From Marinobacter lipolyticus (GTDB lineage Bacteria > Pseudomonadota > Gammaproteobacteria > Pseudomonadales > Oleiphilaceae): DNA of 64,000 bases. The position numbers were made by a program, and so were the translations under genes. The DNA lies in NCBI RefSeq assembly GCF_018424605.1, contig NZ_QTKT01000012.1, positions 1-64,000 of the forward strand. Reading direction: 5' to 3'. The notes below the pieces were generated by a model. That model was not told the DNA's origin and made no database searches. It saw only the letters and a program-made list of their open reading frames with translations. Within the stretch, counting starts at the first letter, position 1, and each line of letters begins with the position of its first letter. This document shows positions 7,626 to 15,948 of the stretch, piece after piece.

Positions 7626-8340
7626 TGCACGGGCCGGCCTGCGCCCGGAGGCAGACGCGGTGAGTGTGTTCACTGCCATGAGGGTGGTGTTTGTGCGGGA
7701 CCTCAGGGCGGCCTTTCGTCAGCGCCAGGACCTGCTCAATCCGCTGCTGTTTTTCGTTATGGTGGTCACGCTGTTTCCCCTGGGGGTCAGCCCGGAAGTG
7801 TCATTCCTGCAGCTGGCTGGCAGTGGCATTCTCTGGGTTGCCGCGCTGTTGTCTGTGTTGCTGTCCCTGGATCACCTGTTCCGCCACGATTTCGATGACG
7901 GCACCCTGGAGCAGTTGGTGCTGCAGCCGCAGCCCCTGTTCCTGCTGGTGCTGGCGAAAACCGCCGCCCATTGGGTATTGACGGGGCTGCCATTGATCCT
8001 GCTGGCGCCGCTGCTGGGGGTGATGGTGCACCTGGAGGGGAACTCTATTGCGGTTCTGTGTCTAACGCTGCTGATCGGGACGCCGGTGCTCAGTCTCATT
8101 GGCGCCATTGGCGCCGCGCTGACACTGGGGCTGAAGTCGGCGGGGGTGCTCTTGTCTCTGCTGATCATTCCGCTGTACATTCCGGTGCTGATTTTCGGCA
8201 CGGGTACGGTGGCTGCAGCGGCGGAGGGCGCACCGGTGGGCGGCTACATTGCGCTGATGGGGGCGTTTCTGGTGCTGGCGATCACGCTGGCGCCCTTTGC
8301 GGCAGCGGCGGCACTGCGAATCAGTCTGTCCAACAGTTAA
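7615..8340 (+). CDS. ccmB: Heme exporter membrane protein CcmB
   Basis: A 241-residue polytopic membrane protein with about six hydrophobic segments and the family's RDLRAAFRQRQDLLNPLLFF opening. It is the permease-like partner of CcmA. The ATG at 7615 overlaps the ccmA stop by 11 bases, the usual coupling for this pair; an earlier in-frame ATG lies inside ccmA and is discounted. Length agrees with CcmB of other gammaproteobacteria (about 220-240), with a slightly longer N-terminus. Confidence 0.94.
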   Translation: MAFDARAGLRPEADAVSVFTAMRVVFVRDLRAAFRQRQDLLNPLLFFVMVVTLFPLGVSPEVSFLQLAGSGILWVAALLSVLLSLDHLFRHDFDDGTLEQLVLQPQPLFLLVLAKTAAHWVLTGLPLILLAPLLGVMVHLEGNSIAVLCLTLLIGTPVLSLIGAIGAALTLGLKSAGVLLSLLIIPLYIPVLIFGTGTVAAAAEGAPVGGYIALMGAFLVLAITLAPFAAAAALRISLSNS

Positions 8341-8359
8341 CAGGTAAAAGGTAACCCTG

Positions 8360-9103
8360 ATGTGGCAATTCTTTCATAAGCTGGGTTCGCCGAAGTGGTT
8401 CTTCGGTATTGCGAACCGGCTGATGCCCTGGCTGATGTGGGGCGGCGTGGTGCTGTTGTTCGCCGGTCTGATCTGGGGGCTGGCGTTTGCGCCCAAGGAT
8501 TACCTGCAGGGGAACAGTTATCGCATCATCTTCATTCATGTGCCATCCGCATTCCTGGCGCAGTCCGTATACATCATGATGGCGGTGGCAGCGGTAGTAA
8601 CCCTGGTGTGGCGCATGAAACTGGCAGATGTCTTCGTCAAGGCCGCGGCCCCTGTCGGCGCGGTGCTGACGTTCCTTGCCCTGTTCACCGGCGCAGTCTG
8701 GGGCAAGCCCACCTGGGGTACCTGGTGGATCTGGGATGCGCGGTTAACGTCCATGTTGATCCTGCTGTTTCTGTATTTCGGCGTTATTGCGCTGGGAGCG
8801 GCAATCTCCGATGAGAAATCGTCAGCCCGGGCGGTCGCGGTGCTGGTGTTGGTGGGGGTAGTGAATATACCGATCATCAAGTATTCCGTGGAGTGGTGGA
8901 ATACCCTGCACCAGCCGGCGACGTTCAAATTGACCGAAAAACCGGCCATGCCCATGGAAATGTGGGTGCCGCTGTTGTTGTCCGTGCTGGGTCTGTACCT
9001 GATTTTTGGCTGGTTTGCCTGCCTGCGCATGCAAACCGAAATACTCGTTCGTGAACGTCGCACCCGCTGGGTAAAAGCATTGGTGCAGGCGGAGGAGAGC
9101 TGA
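8360..9103 (+). CDS. ccmC: Heme-handling protein CcmC
   Basis: A 247-residue membrane protein of the heme-handling family with six predicted helices. The tryptophan-rich motif WGTWWIWD is at residues 119-126, and His60 and His184 occupy the positions of the two heme-ligating histidines described for E. coli CcmC. CcmC presents heme to CcmE in the periplasm. It starts 20 bases after ccmB with an AAAGG site upstream. Confidence 0.96.
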   Translation: MWQFFHKLGSPKWFFGIANRLMPWLMWGGVVLLFAGLIWGLAFAPKDYLQGNSYRIIFIHVPSAFLAQSVYIMMAVAAVVTLVWRMKLADVFVKAAAPVGAVLTFLALFTGAVWGKPTWGTWWIWDARLTSMLILLFLYFGVIALGAAISDEKSSARAVAVLVLVGVVNIPIIKYSVEWWNTLHQPATFKLTEKPAMPMEMWVPLLLSVLGLYLIFGWFACLRMQTEILVRERRTRWVKALVQAEES

Positions 9104-9107
9104 CCGG

Positions 9108-9347
9108 ATGGCGTTTGATTCACTGACTGCATTCGTTGTCATGGAAGGCCACGGCCCCTATGTGTGGACCTGTTATGGGGTGTTTTTCCTACTGTTAGGC
9201 GCTCTGGTGTTCTGGTCCTTGCACCAGCGCCGACAGGTCATGGCGGCGCAGCGGCGCGAGCTGAGCCGCACAGGGCGTGACCAATCCTCTACCTCACGGC
9301 CAGTGGCGACCGCCAGCTTCAGCCGTGTCAACGATTCTCAAGACTGA
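9108..9347 (+). CDS. ccmD: Small membrane protein CcmD
   Basis: A 79-residue protein with a single hydrophobic segment (about residues 18-42) preceded by MEGHGPYVW, a typical CcmD pattern, and a basic cytoplasmic tail. CcmD stabilises the CcmABC-CcmE complex and helps CcmE release. Placed 4 bases after ccmC and before ccmE, the canonical position. The tail is a little longer than in E. coli. Confidence 0.9.
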   Translation: MAFDSLTAFVVMEGHGPYVWTCYGVFFLLLGALVFWSLHQRRQVMAAQRRELSRTGRDQSSTSRPVATASFSRVNDSQD

Positions 9348-9361
9348 ATGGCAGGCAACCG

Positions 9362-9835
9362 ATGCACCCTATCCGAAAAAAACGGCTGATTATCGTCCTC
9401 TTCTTACTGGCAGGGATCGCCGTTGCTGTGGGGCTGACCACCTACGCCCTGCGTCAGAACATCAACCTGTTCTATGACCCCAGCCAGATCGTAGCGGGTG
9501 AGGCGCCGGTGGATGTCAGAATCCGTGCCGGTGGGATGGTTGAAGAGGGATCGGTGCTGCGGGATCCGGAAAGCCTGAAGGTGGAGTTCAAGGTCACCGA
9601 CTTCAACTCCTCTGTGCTGGTGGAGTATACCGGGATTCTGCCGGATCTGTTTGCCGAGGGGCAGGGCGTCGTGGCCATGGGGCGCATGACTGACAACGGC
9701 CGGTTTGTGGCGGATCAGGTGCTGGCCAAGCACGATGAAAATTACATGCCACCGGAAGTGGCCGAGGCGCTTGAGCGTGCCTCTGGCGGCAAGCACAAGG
9801 CCGTTGACGGCAATAGTACTGGCGCTGGCTACTGA
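9362..9835 (+). CDS. ccmE: Periplasmic heme chaperone CcmE
   Basis: A 157-residue protein with an N-terminal signal-anchor (about residues 8-28) and an OB-fold domain. His124 in the HDENY motif (124-128) is the residue that binds heme covalently in this family, and Tyr128 the axial ligand. It receives heme from CcmC and delivers it to CcmF/CcmH. Length and motif are standard. Confidence 0.97.
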   Translation: MHPIRKKRLIIVLFLLAGIAVAVGLTTYALRQNINLFYDPSQIVAGEAPVDVRIRAGGMVEEGSVLRDPESLKVEFKVTDFNSSVLVEYTGILPDLFAEGQGVVAMGRMTDNGRFVADQVLAKHDENYMPPEVAEALERASGGKHKAVDGNSTGAGY

Positions 9836-9869
9836 GACATATTCTATTTTCTGATGTTGGAGAGGGCTG

Positions 9870-11867
9870 ATGTATCCGGAACTCGGACAGTTCGCGCTGA
9901 TACTGGCGCTGATGCTTGCAGTACTGCTTTCCGTGGTGCCGCTGGCAGGCACGGTCACCGGTCGTGACCATTTACAGGCGTTTGCACGCCCGCTGTCGGC
10001 GGGCCTGTTTGTGTTTATCGCGCTGGCGTTCGGGATTCTGACCTACGCGTTCCTGATCGACGATTTCTCGGTCGCCTATGTGGCCAACAACAGCAACAGC
10101 CTGCTGCCGTGGTACTACAAGTTCAGTGCCGTCTGGGGAGGCCATGAAGGCTCGCTGCTGTTGTGGATTCTGATGCTGGCGGGCTGGACCCTGGCGGTGG
10201 CGGTCTTCAGCCGCCGCCTGCCCGCGGTGATGATCGCCCAGGTGTTAGCGGTGATGGGCATGATCACCGTCGGTTTCCTGCTGTTCATCATCCTGACGTC
10301 CAATCCGTTTGATCGCATGCTGCCCAACGTACCGGCAGACGGTGCCGACCTGAACCCGCTGTTGCAGGACTTCGGGCTGATCGTTCACCCGCCGATGCTG
10401 TACATGGGGTATGTGGGCTTCTCGGTCGCGTTTGCGTTTGCCATTGCGGCGTTGATGAACGGCCGGCTCGATGCCGCCTGGGCCCGCTGGTCGCGGCCAT
10501 GGACCACGGTAGCCTGGGCGTTCCTGTCACTGGGGATTGCGCTGGGCAGCTGGTGGGCCTATTACGAGCTGGGCTGGGGTGGCTGGTGGTTCTGGGATCC
10601 GGTGGAAAACGCCTCGTTGCTGCCCTGGTTGTCTGGTACGGCGCTGATGCATTCGCTGGCGGTCACTGAAAAGCGTGGCGTGTTCAAGAGCTGGACCGTG
10701 CTGTTGGCGATTGTCACGTTCTCACTCAGCCTGCTCGGCACCTTCCTGGTCCGGTCCGGCGTGCTGACGTCGGTGCATGCGTTTGCTTCTGACCCGGAGC
10801 GCGGCACTTTCCTTTTGGCGCTGTTGGCAATCACCGTCGTTTCCAGCCTGGTGCTCTATGCGTTCCGAGCGCCGGTGGTGCATGTGCGCGCCCGCTATGG
10901 CTCGCTGTCCCGCGAGATTTTCCTGCTCCTCAACAACGTACTGCTGGTGGCGGCCACGTTGCTGGTGATGATTGGCACGCTGTATCCGCTGGTGCTGGAC
11001 TATCTGGACATGGGCCGGCTGTCGATCGGAGAGCCGTTCTTCAATACCACCTTCAGCCCGCTGGCCGTGGCGACCGGCCTGTTACTCGGCGCCGGTATCT
11101 TCTCCCGCTGGAAGAAGACCGACGGCGGCTGGCTGGGTCGCAAACTGCTGTGGCCACTGGCGGTCAGCCTGGTGGCGACGTCCGCGGTGATGGTGGTCTA
11201 CGGTGGCTTCAAACCATGGGCGTTTGCTGGCTGCTTTGCCGCCGTGTGGGTGTCGGTGGCCACGTTCTGGGATCTGTGGGACAAATCCGCGTCGAGAAAA
11301 GGGCGTTGGCACGGTCTGAGACGCCAGTCCCGGAGCTATTACGGTATGGTGCTTGGTCATTTGGGCCTGGCCATTACGATGGCCGGAGCCACCGTGGTGT
11401 CTAATTACGGTATTGAGCGGGATGTGCGCATGTCTCCGGGTGATACCGCCATGGTTGGCGACTATCAGGTGGAGTTCATCGAGATAGGCGATCGACGAGG
11501 GCGTAATTTTACCGCCCAGTACGGCACCTTTCACGTCACCCTCGATGGTGAGCCGGTATCGGTTCTGCATCCAGAAAAGCGTCAGTACCTGGTGCAGCGC
11601 AACGTGATGACCGAGGCAGGCATAGACGGCGGACTGTTCCGCGACGTCTTTGTCGCCGTCGGCGAGCGCATCAGCGACGATGCCTGGGCGATTCGCCTGC
11701 AATACAAGCCGCTGGTGCGCTGGTTGTGGCTGGGCTCCCTGTTCATGGCCGCGGGCGGTTTCCTGGCCATTGCCGATCGCCGCTACCGTGTGCGTGACAA
11801 GGTTGTAGCGCCTGCAGCGGCCAGCACCGTGCCCCCGCGTGGTGACACGGCGGAGGCAATGTCATGA
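9870..11867 (+). CDS. ccmF: Cytochrome c heme lyase subunit CcmF
   Basis: A 665-residue polytopic membrane protein. The signature GWGGWWFWDPVENASLLPW spans residues 235-253, flanked by candidate heme-ligating His173 and His261. CcmF, with CcmH and CcmI, reduces and transfers heme from holo-CcmE to the CXXCH motif of apocytochrome c. A GGAGAGG ribosome site lies before the ATG. The 3' end overlaps ccmG by four bases (ATGA type). Confidence 0.97.
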   Translation: MYPELGQFALILALMLAVLLSVVPLAGTVTGRDHLQAFARPLSAGLFVFIALAFGILTYAFLIDDFSVAYVANNSNSLLPWYYKFSAVWGGHEGSLLLWILMLAGWTLAVAVFSRRLPAVMIAQVLAVMGMITVGFLLFIILTSNPFDRMLPNVPADGADLNPLLQDFGLIVHPPMLYMGYVGFSVAFAFAIAALMNGRLDAAWARWSRPWTTVAWAFLSLGIALGSWWAYYELGWGGWWFWDPVENASLLPWLSGTALMHSLAVTEKRGVFKSWTVLLAIVTFSLSLLGTFLVRSGVLTSVHAFASDPERGTFLLALLAITVVSSLVLYAFRAPVVHVRARYGSLSREIFLLLNNVLLVAATLLVMIGTLYPLVLDYLDMGRLSIGEPFFNTTFSPLAVATGLLLGAGIFSRWKKTDGGWLGRKLLWPLAVSLVATSAVMVVYGGFKPWAFAGCFAAVWVSVATFWDLWDKSASRKGRWHGLRRQSRSYYGMVLGHLGLAITMAGATVVSNYGIERDVRMSPGDTAMVGDYQVEFIEIGDRRGRNFTAQYGTFHVTLDGEPVSVLHPEKRQYLVQRNVMTEAGIDGGLFRDVFVAVGERISDDAWAIRLQYKPLVRWLWLGSLFMAAGGFLAIADRRYRVRDKVVAPAAASTVPPRGDTAEAMS

Positions 11868-12400
11868 AGCGTATGTTCCTGTTCATTCCCTTGATTCTGG
11901 TGGTGGTACTGGGTGTTGTGCTCTTTGCCGGGATTGGCAAGGACCCCAACCGGCTGGATTCGGCGCTGGTCGGCAAGTCGGTGCCTGCGTTCTCACTGTC
12001 TGAGCTGGGCAACGCGGAAGCGCAACTGGATGCCGCGGTGTTCGAAGGCGAGGTGTCGCTGCTGAACGTGTGGGGCACCTGGTGCCCGGCCTGCCGCGAT
12101 GAACACGACGACCTGCTGCGGCTGGCGGAAGACAAAGGCGTGAGGATCATCGGGCTGAACTACAAAGACAACCGCGATGACGCATTAACGTGGCTGACGC
12201 GTCTGGGCAATCCCTACGAGGTGACCATCTACGACCCTCGCGGCACCCTGGGTTTTGACCTGGGCGTTTACGGCGCGCCGGAAACCTACGTGATCGACGC
12301 CGACGGTATCGTGCGCTACCGCCACGTGGGTGTGGTCAATGAAAAGGTCTGGAAGCAGGACCTTGAACCCATTATGAAACGCTACCGGGAGGGTGCCTGA
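11864..12400 (+). CDS. ccmG: Thiol:disulfide interchange protein CcmG/DsbE
   Basis: A 178-residue membrane-anchored thioredoxin-fold protein: N-terminal helix (about 5-23), then the active-site motif WCPAC with Cys74 and Cys77. It reduces apocytochrome c or CcmH cysteines in the periplasm before heme attachment. It overlaps ccmF by four bases and ccmH by one base. The GVYGAPETYVID cis-proline region of CcmG is present near residue 135. Confidence 0.96.
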   Translation: MKRMFLFIPLILVVVLGVVLFAGIGKDPNRLDSALVGKSVPAFSLSELGNAEAQLDAAVFEGEVSLLNVWGTWCPACRDEHDDLLRLAEDKGVRIIGLNYKDNRDDALTWLTRLGNPYEVTIYDPRGTLGFDLGVYGAPETYVIDADGIVRYRHVGVVNEKVWKQDLEPIMKRYREGA

Positions 12401-12882
12401 TGGGCAGGCGGATTGCTATGTGGGTGCTGGCTTTGATGCTCCCTCTGCAACTGGCGGCGGATGAAGCCAATGTGCAGGGTTTCGACAGCCTGCAGGAGGA
12501 GCAGCGCTATCGCGAGCTGATTTCGGAGCTGCGCTGCCCCAAGTGCCAGAATCAGAACATCGCGGATTCCAACGCACCGATTTCCCGGGACATGCGCGAT
12601 GCGGTCTACCGTATGATGCAGGACGGGGCCTCTGATGACGATATCGTCGGTGCCCTGGTTGATCGTTTCGGGGAGTTCGTACGCTACAACCCCGAGTTGG
12701 ACCGCCGCACCGTTTTGCTGTGGGCAACGCCGGCCATTGCGGTGGGTACAGGCCTGCTGGTGGTGGCCGGTATTGTGATTCGTTCCCGCCGGCGAGGCGA
12801 GCAGAGCGCTGAATTGACCGCCGAGGAGCGGTCTCGCGTGGATCAATTGCTTGCCGATGAAGACCGGGACCCAAGGTCCTGA
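12400..12882 (+). CDS. ccmH: Cytochrome c maturation protein CcmH (CcmL type)
   Basis: A 160-residue protein with a signal peptide (about residues 1-20), the LRCPKCQNQN redox motif at residues 44-53 (Cys46 and Cys49) and a C-terminal membrane helix near 107-124. It handles the apocytochrome disulfide with CcmG and forms the ligation complex with CcmF and CcmI. This is the short form; the TPR part found fused in E. coli CcmH is the separate next gene. Confidence 0.95.
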   Translation: MGRRIAMWVLALMLPLQLAADEANVQGFDSLQEEQRYRELISELRCPKCQNQNIADSNAPISRDMRDAVYRMMQDGASDDDIVGALVDRFGEFVRYNPELDRRTVLLWATPAIAVGTGLLVVAGIVIRSRRRGEQSAELTAEERSRVDQLLADEDRDPRS

Positions 12883-12923
12883 ACTGACATTCCCATTCCC
12901 CGTGGATAGATTACGACTCACTT

Positions 12924-14192
12924 ATGACTGACACGTTGTTCTGGATACTTGCCGCCGCGCTGATTTGTCTGGCGCTGGCTTTCGTCATTTGGCCTTTGTT
13001 CTCGCACCGGGCTGACGCCCGCGCCCAACTGGATTTACGCAATCAGAATCTGATGGCCTACCGTTCCCGCATGAAGGAGCTGGATAACGAATATCAGGCC
13101 GGAATCCTGGATGAGGAAAACTATCGTCAACTGCGGGAAGAACTGGCGGGAAGCATGCTTGACGATGTACCGGACGCTGACAAGGGCATCGTGAATAAGC
13201 CCGGACGTCGCAGCGCCGTGGTGATCACACTGGTGAGTCTGGCTATTGTTCCCGCGGCGGCGGTTTATCTCTACCAGCAGTGGGGCGCAATGGAAGAGGT
13301 CGCCCAGTATCGTGCCATGCAGGAAATGACCGCGGCGGAGGGCGACCGGGCCGAACAGATGGCGGCATTGACAGCGCAGCTAAGGGCGCGGCTTGAGGAT
13401 AAGCCGCAGAACACCGAAGGCTGGGCCATGCTGGGGCGTAGCTACATGCGTCTGGAACAGTTCGCAGATGCGGCCTGGGCCTTTGAGCAGCTGGCCAGTC
13501 AGATTGACGACGATAACCAGGCCAGGGCCACTGCCTGGGGACTGTCTGCCCAGGCGCTGTTCTTCAACAGCCAGGGCGAGATGAGTGAGGAGGTTCGTGG
13601 TGCGATCGAAAACGCGCGGGCGCTGAATCCGGACGAGGTGAACGCGTTGGGGCTGCTGGGTATTTCCGCTTTCAGTGCGGGCAACTATCAGCAAGCCATC
13701 CGCTTCTGGGAGCGCATCGTCGAAGTGGCTCCGGATCACCCCCAACTGGCCTCAATCCGTAATGGCATCAGCGAGGCCTACCAGCGGCTGGGGCAGGAGC
13801 CGCCGCAACCGGAGACAGCGCAGGCGTCAGGCCCTGGTGTGACGGTTCGGGTTGAACTGTCCAGCGCCTTCGCAGGACAGGTCCCGGATGACACCACGCT
13901 GTTCCTGTTCGCCCGCAGTACCGACCGCCAGAACCGGGTGCCCCTGGCGGTGGCCCGCCTGACCGCGGCCGACCTGCCGGTGGATGTGCGCCTGGATGAT
14001 CGCTTTACCATGTCGCCCGACAACCGCCTCTCTGACGTCTCGGAAGTGGCGCTGGTGGCGCGGCTGTCGCGTTCCGGCAACGCCATGGCGCAGGCGGGGG
14101 ACTGGCAGGGCGAGCTGGACGAACCGGTTGCCGTGTCCGAAAGCCAGGATGTGGCCGCCACCCTGGTCATTGACCAGCAGTTGCGCAACTGA
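12924..14192 (+). CDS. ccmI: Cytochrome c biogenesis TPR protein CcmI
   Basis: A 422-residue protein with two N-terminal transmembrane helices (about residues 3-23 and 95-114) separated by a cytoplasmic coiled-coil loop, then periplasmic TPR repeats (about 150-290) and a C-terminal beta-rich domain. CcmI binds the C-terminus of apocytochrome c and delivers it to CcmF/CcmH. Last gene of the ccm operon; the stop faces batD only 13 bases away with no clear terminator between. Confidence 0.93.
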   Translation: MTDTLFWILAAALICLALAFVIWPLFSHRADARAQLDLRNQNLMAYRSRMKELDNEYQAGILDEENYRQLREELAGSMLDDVPDADKGIVNKPGRRSAVVITLVSLAIVPAAAVYLYQQWGAMEEVAQYRAMQEMTAAEGDRAEQMAALTAQLRARLEDKPQNTEGWAMLGRSYMRLEQFADAAWAFEQLASQIDDDNQARATAWGLSAQALFFNSQGEMSEEVRGAIENARALNPDEVNALGLLGISAFSAGNYQQAIRFWERIVEVAPDHPQLASIRNGISEAYQRLGQEPPQPETAQASGPGVTVRVELSSAFAGQVPDDTTLFLFARSTDRQNRVPLAVARLTAADLPVDVRLDDRFTMSPDNRLSDVSEVALVARLSRSGNAMAQAGDWQGELDEPVAVSESQDVAATLVIDQQLRN

Positions 14193-14205
14193 CCTGAGGT
14201 TTCAG

Positions 14206-15948
14206 TCAGGGGCGGCTGGCCAGGGCCTCCGGGTAAAGTGGCGGCAGGCTTTCCTCACTTTTTGACAACCCGTGGGGGCGCTGGCTGCGAACCCGCTTCA
14301 GTGCCCCGATCAACGCCTCGCCATCCCAGCGACGGTCGTGGTGTTCGGGTTTGCCGAACAGTCTTTGCTGCAGCTCCGCCAGGGTCTGATTCAGCGCCGG
14401 ATCCCGCAGATGGGTAGTCACTTCCGCTACGCTGTCGAACGAGGTGCCCTCAAAGCGGCGGTTCGCCCACTGGGGCAGGAGTCTCAGGGTGTCGGATGAG
14501 CCCGCTCCGGCCGCTTTCAGCAGGCGGTCAAACAGCGCCTTCTCGCCCTCATCGTCAGAATCATTGCGCTCCTGGCCGGCAGGCGGGCGTCGTCGGGCGC
14601 GCCACCACAACCCGATGGTGATTAGCCAGGCAATGGCGAGTGTCAGGCTTAACAGTTGCCAGAAGTCCGATCCTTCGCTCGCTCCGTCGCCTGGCTGACC
14701 GCTGTTGTCAGCCGCGGTTTCCGGCGGTTCACTCGCCTGGGGAGGCACGGTGGCGGCCTGGCCCGGCTGGCCAGCCACCGCCAGTGTTCTGGCCGGTATC
14801 ACCGCCACTTTCTGCTCGTCTGCGGCGGTGTCCCACCAGGGAATGCGGATTTCCGGCAACACCAGTTCGCCGGCCTGCACGGGTACCAGCGCGGTGGTCT
14901 GGGTCAGGTTTGCGACCAGCCCGTCGGCGGTGCTGTCCGTTGTGCGCTGGGCCGTTTCCGGGTAGGTGCGGATGCCCGGGATCTCCATGCCGGCGAACGG
15001 CGGCAGCGTTTCCGCGGGTAAACCGTCCGCCTGCAGCGACAGGGTGCGGGTCAGGTTCTGACCGGTGGCCAGAGATTGGCCCGAGGCCAGGCCGGATTCA
15101 GTCAGTGTCAGTTGGCTGGCCGGTAGCCAGGTGTCGCCGGTGAACCCGGCCGGTATGGCTTTAACGGGGATGGTAAACAGGTCTTCGCTGTCCCGCAGGA
15201 ACTTCAGTTGCCCGTCCGGTGTGCGGGCGCGACCTTCAAAGCGAATGGTGTTGAGGCTGAATTCACCCGGTTGCTGGGGGTAGATGGCGTAGCGGCGCTC
15301 CACCACCCGGAAGCGGACACCGTCACGGTAACGGCTGTATTCGCGCTGTTTGCCCAGGCTTTCAATGATGGCGTCCGGATGCTCAGGTTCGGACAGCTCG
15401 CCACGGATCAGGTTGCCACTGAAGAACAGTTTGATGGTCAGAACCAGCTGTTCCTGCACGTAGACTTCGTCCTTGTCAGTCGCCAGTTCGATGAAGGTGT
15501 CGCGGCTCGCTTCGGTGTCCCGGTCGGGCGGGGTGCCGCTGATCACCTCGATCGTTACCGGGTCGGAAGTGGCTTGCTGGAACGACAGCGCAGGGATGGT
15601 CAGCTCGCCGGTGGATTTTGGCGCCAGCTGATAGGTCCAGGTGATTTCGCCAATCATCTCGTTGTTAACAGTGCGGATGCTGTAGCGCTGATTGCGCGCC
15701 AGAATCTCGAAATTCTCCTCCACTTTCTCGATATCCGGCGAGGGCAGGCTGGAGATGTCCAGATCGAACAGGTTGCCGAGGTTGATGTCGATCTTCATGC
15801 TGCCCCGGACATTCAGTGTCAGCACTTCACCCTCGTAGAGCGTCGTGCGGTCGGGCTCGACCGTCAGATCGTTGGCAGCCAGGGTGGGCCAGGCCAGTGA
15901 GCACAGCATCACTATCAGAAAGAGTGGAGTCGCAAGCTGTTTCACCAT
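14206..15948 (-). CDS. batD: BatD-family protein (oxygen tolerance / aerotolerance)
   Basis: A 580-residue protein with an N-terminal signal peptide (cleavage near residue 25), a long periplasmic beta-rich region with Ig-like BatD modules (LTVEPDRTTLYEGEVLTL at the start), one C-terminal helix (about residues 437-456) and a cytoplasmic tail. Bat proteins were named for aerotolerance in Bacteroides; the molecular role is unclear, with proposals of a membrane stress-protective complex partnered with a MoxR chaperone. The start overlaps the batB stop by seven bases. Last gene of the minus-strand moxR-DUF58-DUF4381-batA-batB/C-batD operon. Confidence 0.88.
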   Translation of the reverse strand: MVKQLATPLFLIVMLCSLAWPTLAANDLTVEPDRTTLYEGEVLTLNVRGSMKIDINLGNLFDLDISSLPSPDIEKVEENFEILARNQRYSIRTVNNEMIGEITWTYQLAPKSTGELTIPALSFQQATSDPVTIEVISGTPPDRDTEASRDTFIELATDKDEVYVQEQLVLTIKLFFSGNLIRGELSEPEHPDAIIESLGKQREYSRYRDGVRFRVVERRYAIYPQQPGEFSLNTIRFEGRARTPDGQLKFLRDSEDLFTIPVKAIPAGFTGDTWLPASQLTLTESGLASGQSLATGQNLTRTLSLQADGLPAETLPPFAGMEIPGIRTYPETAQRTTDSTADGLVANLTQTTALVPVQAGELVLPEIRIPWWDTAADEQKVAVIPARTLAVAGQPGQAATVPPQASEPPETAADNSGQPGDGASEGSDFWQLLSLTLAIAWLITIGLWWRARRRPPAGQERNDSDDEGEKALFDRLLKAAGAGSSDTLRLLPQWANRRFEGTSFDSVAEVTTHLRDPALNQTLAELQQRLFGKPEHHDRRWDGEALIGALKRVRSQRPHGLSKSEESLPPLYPEALASRP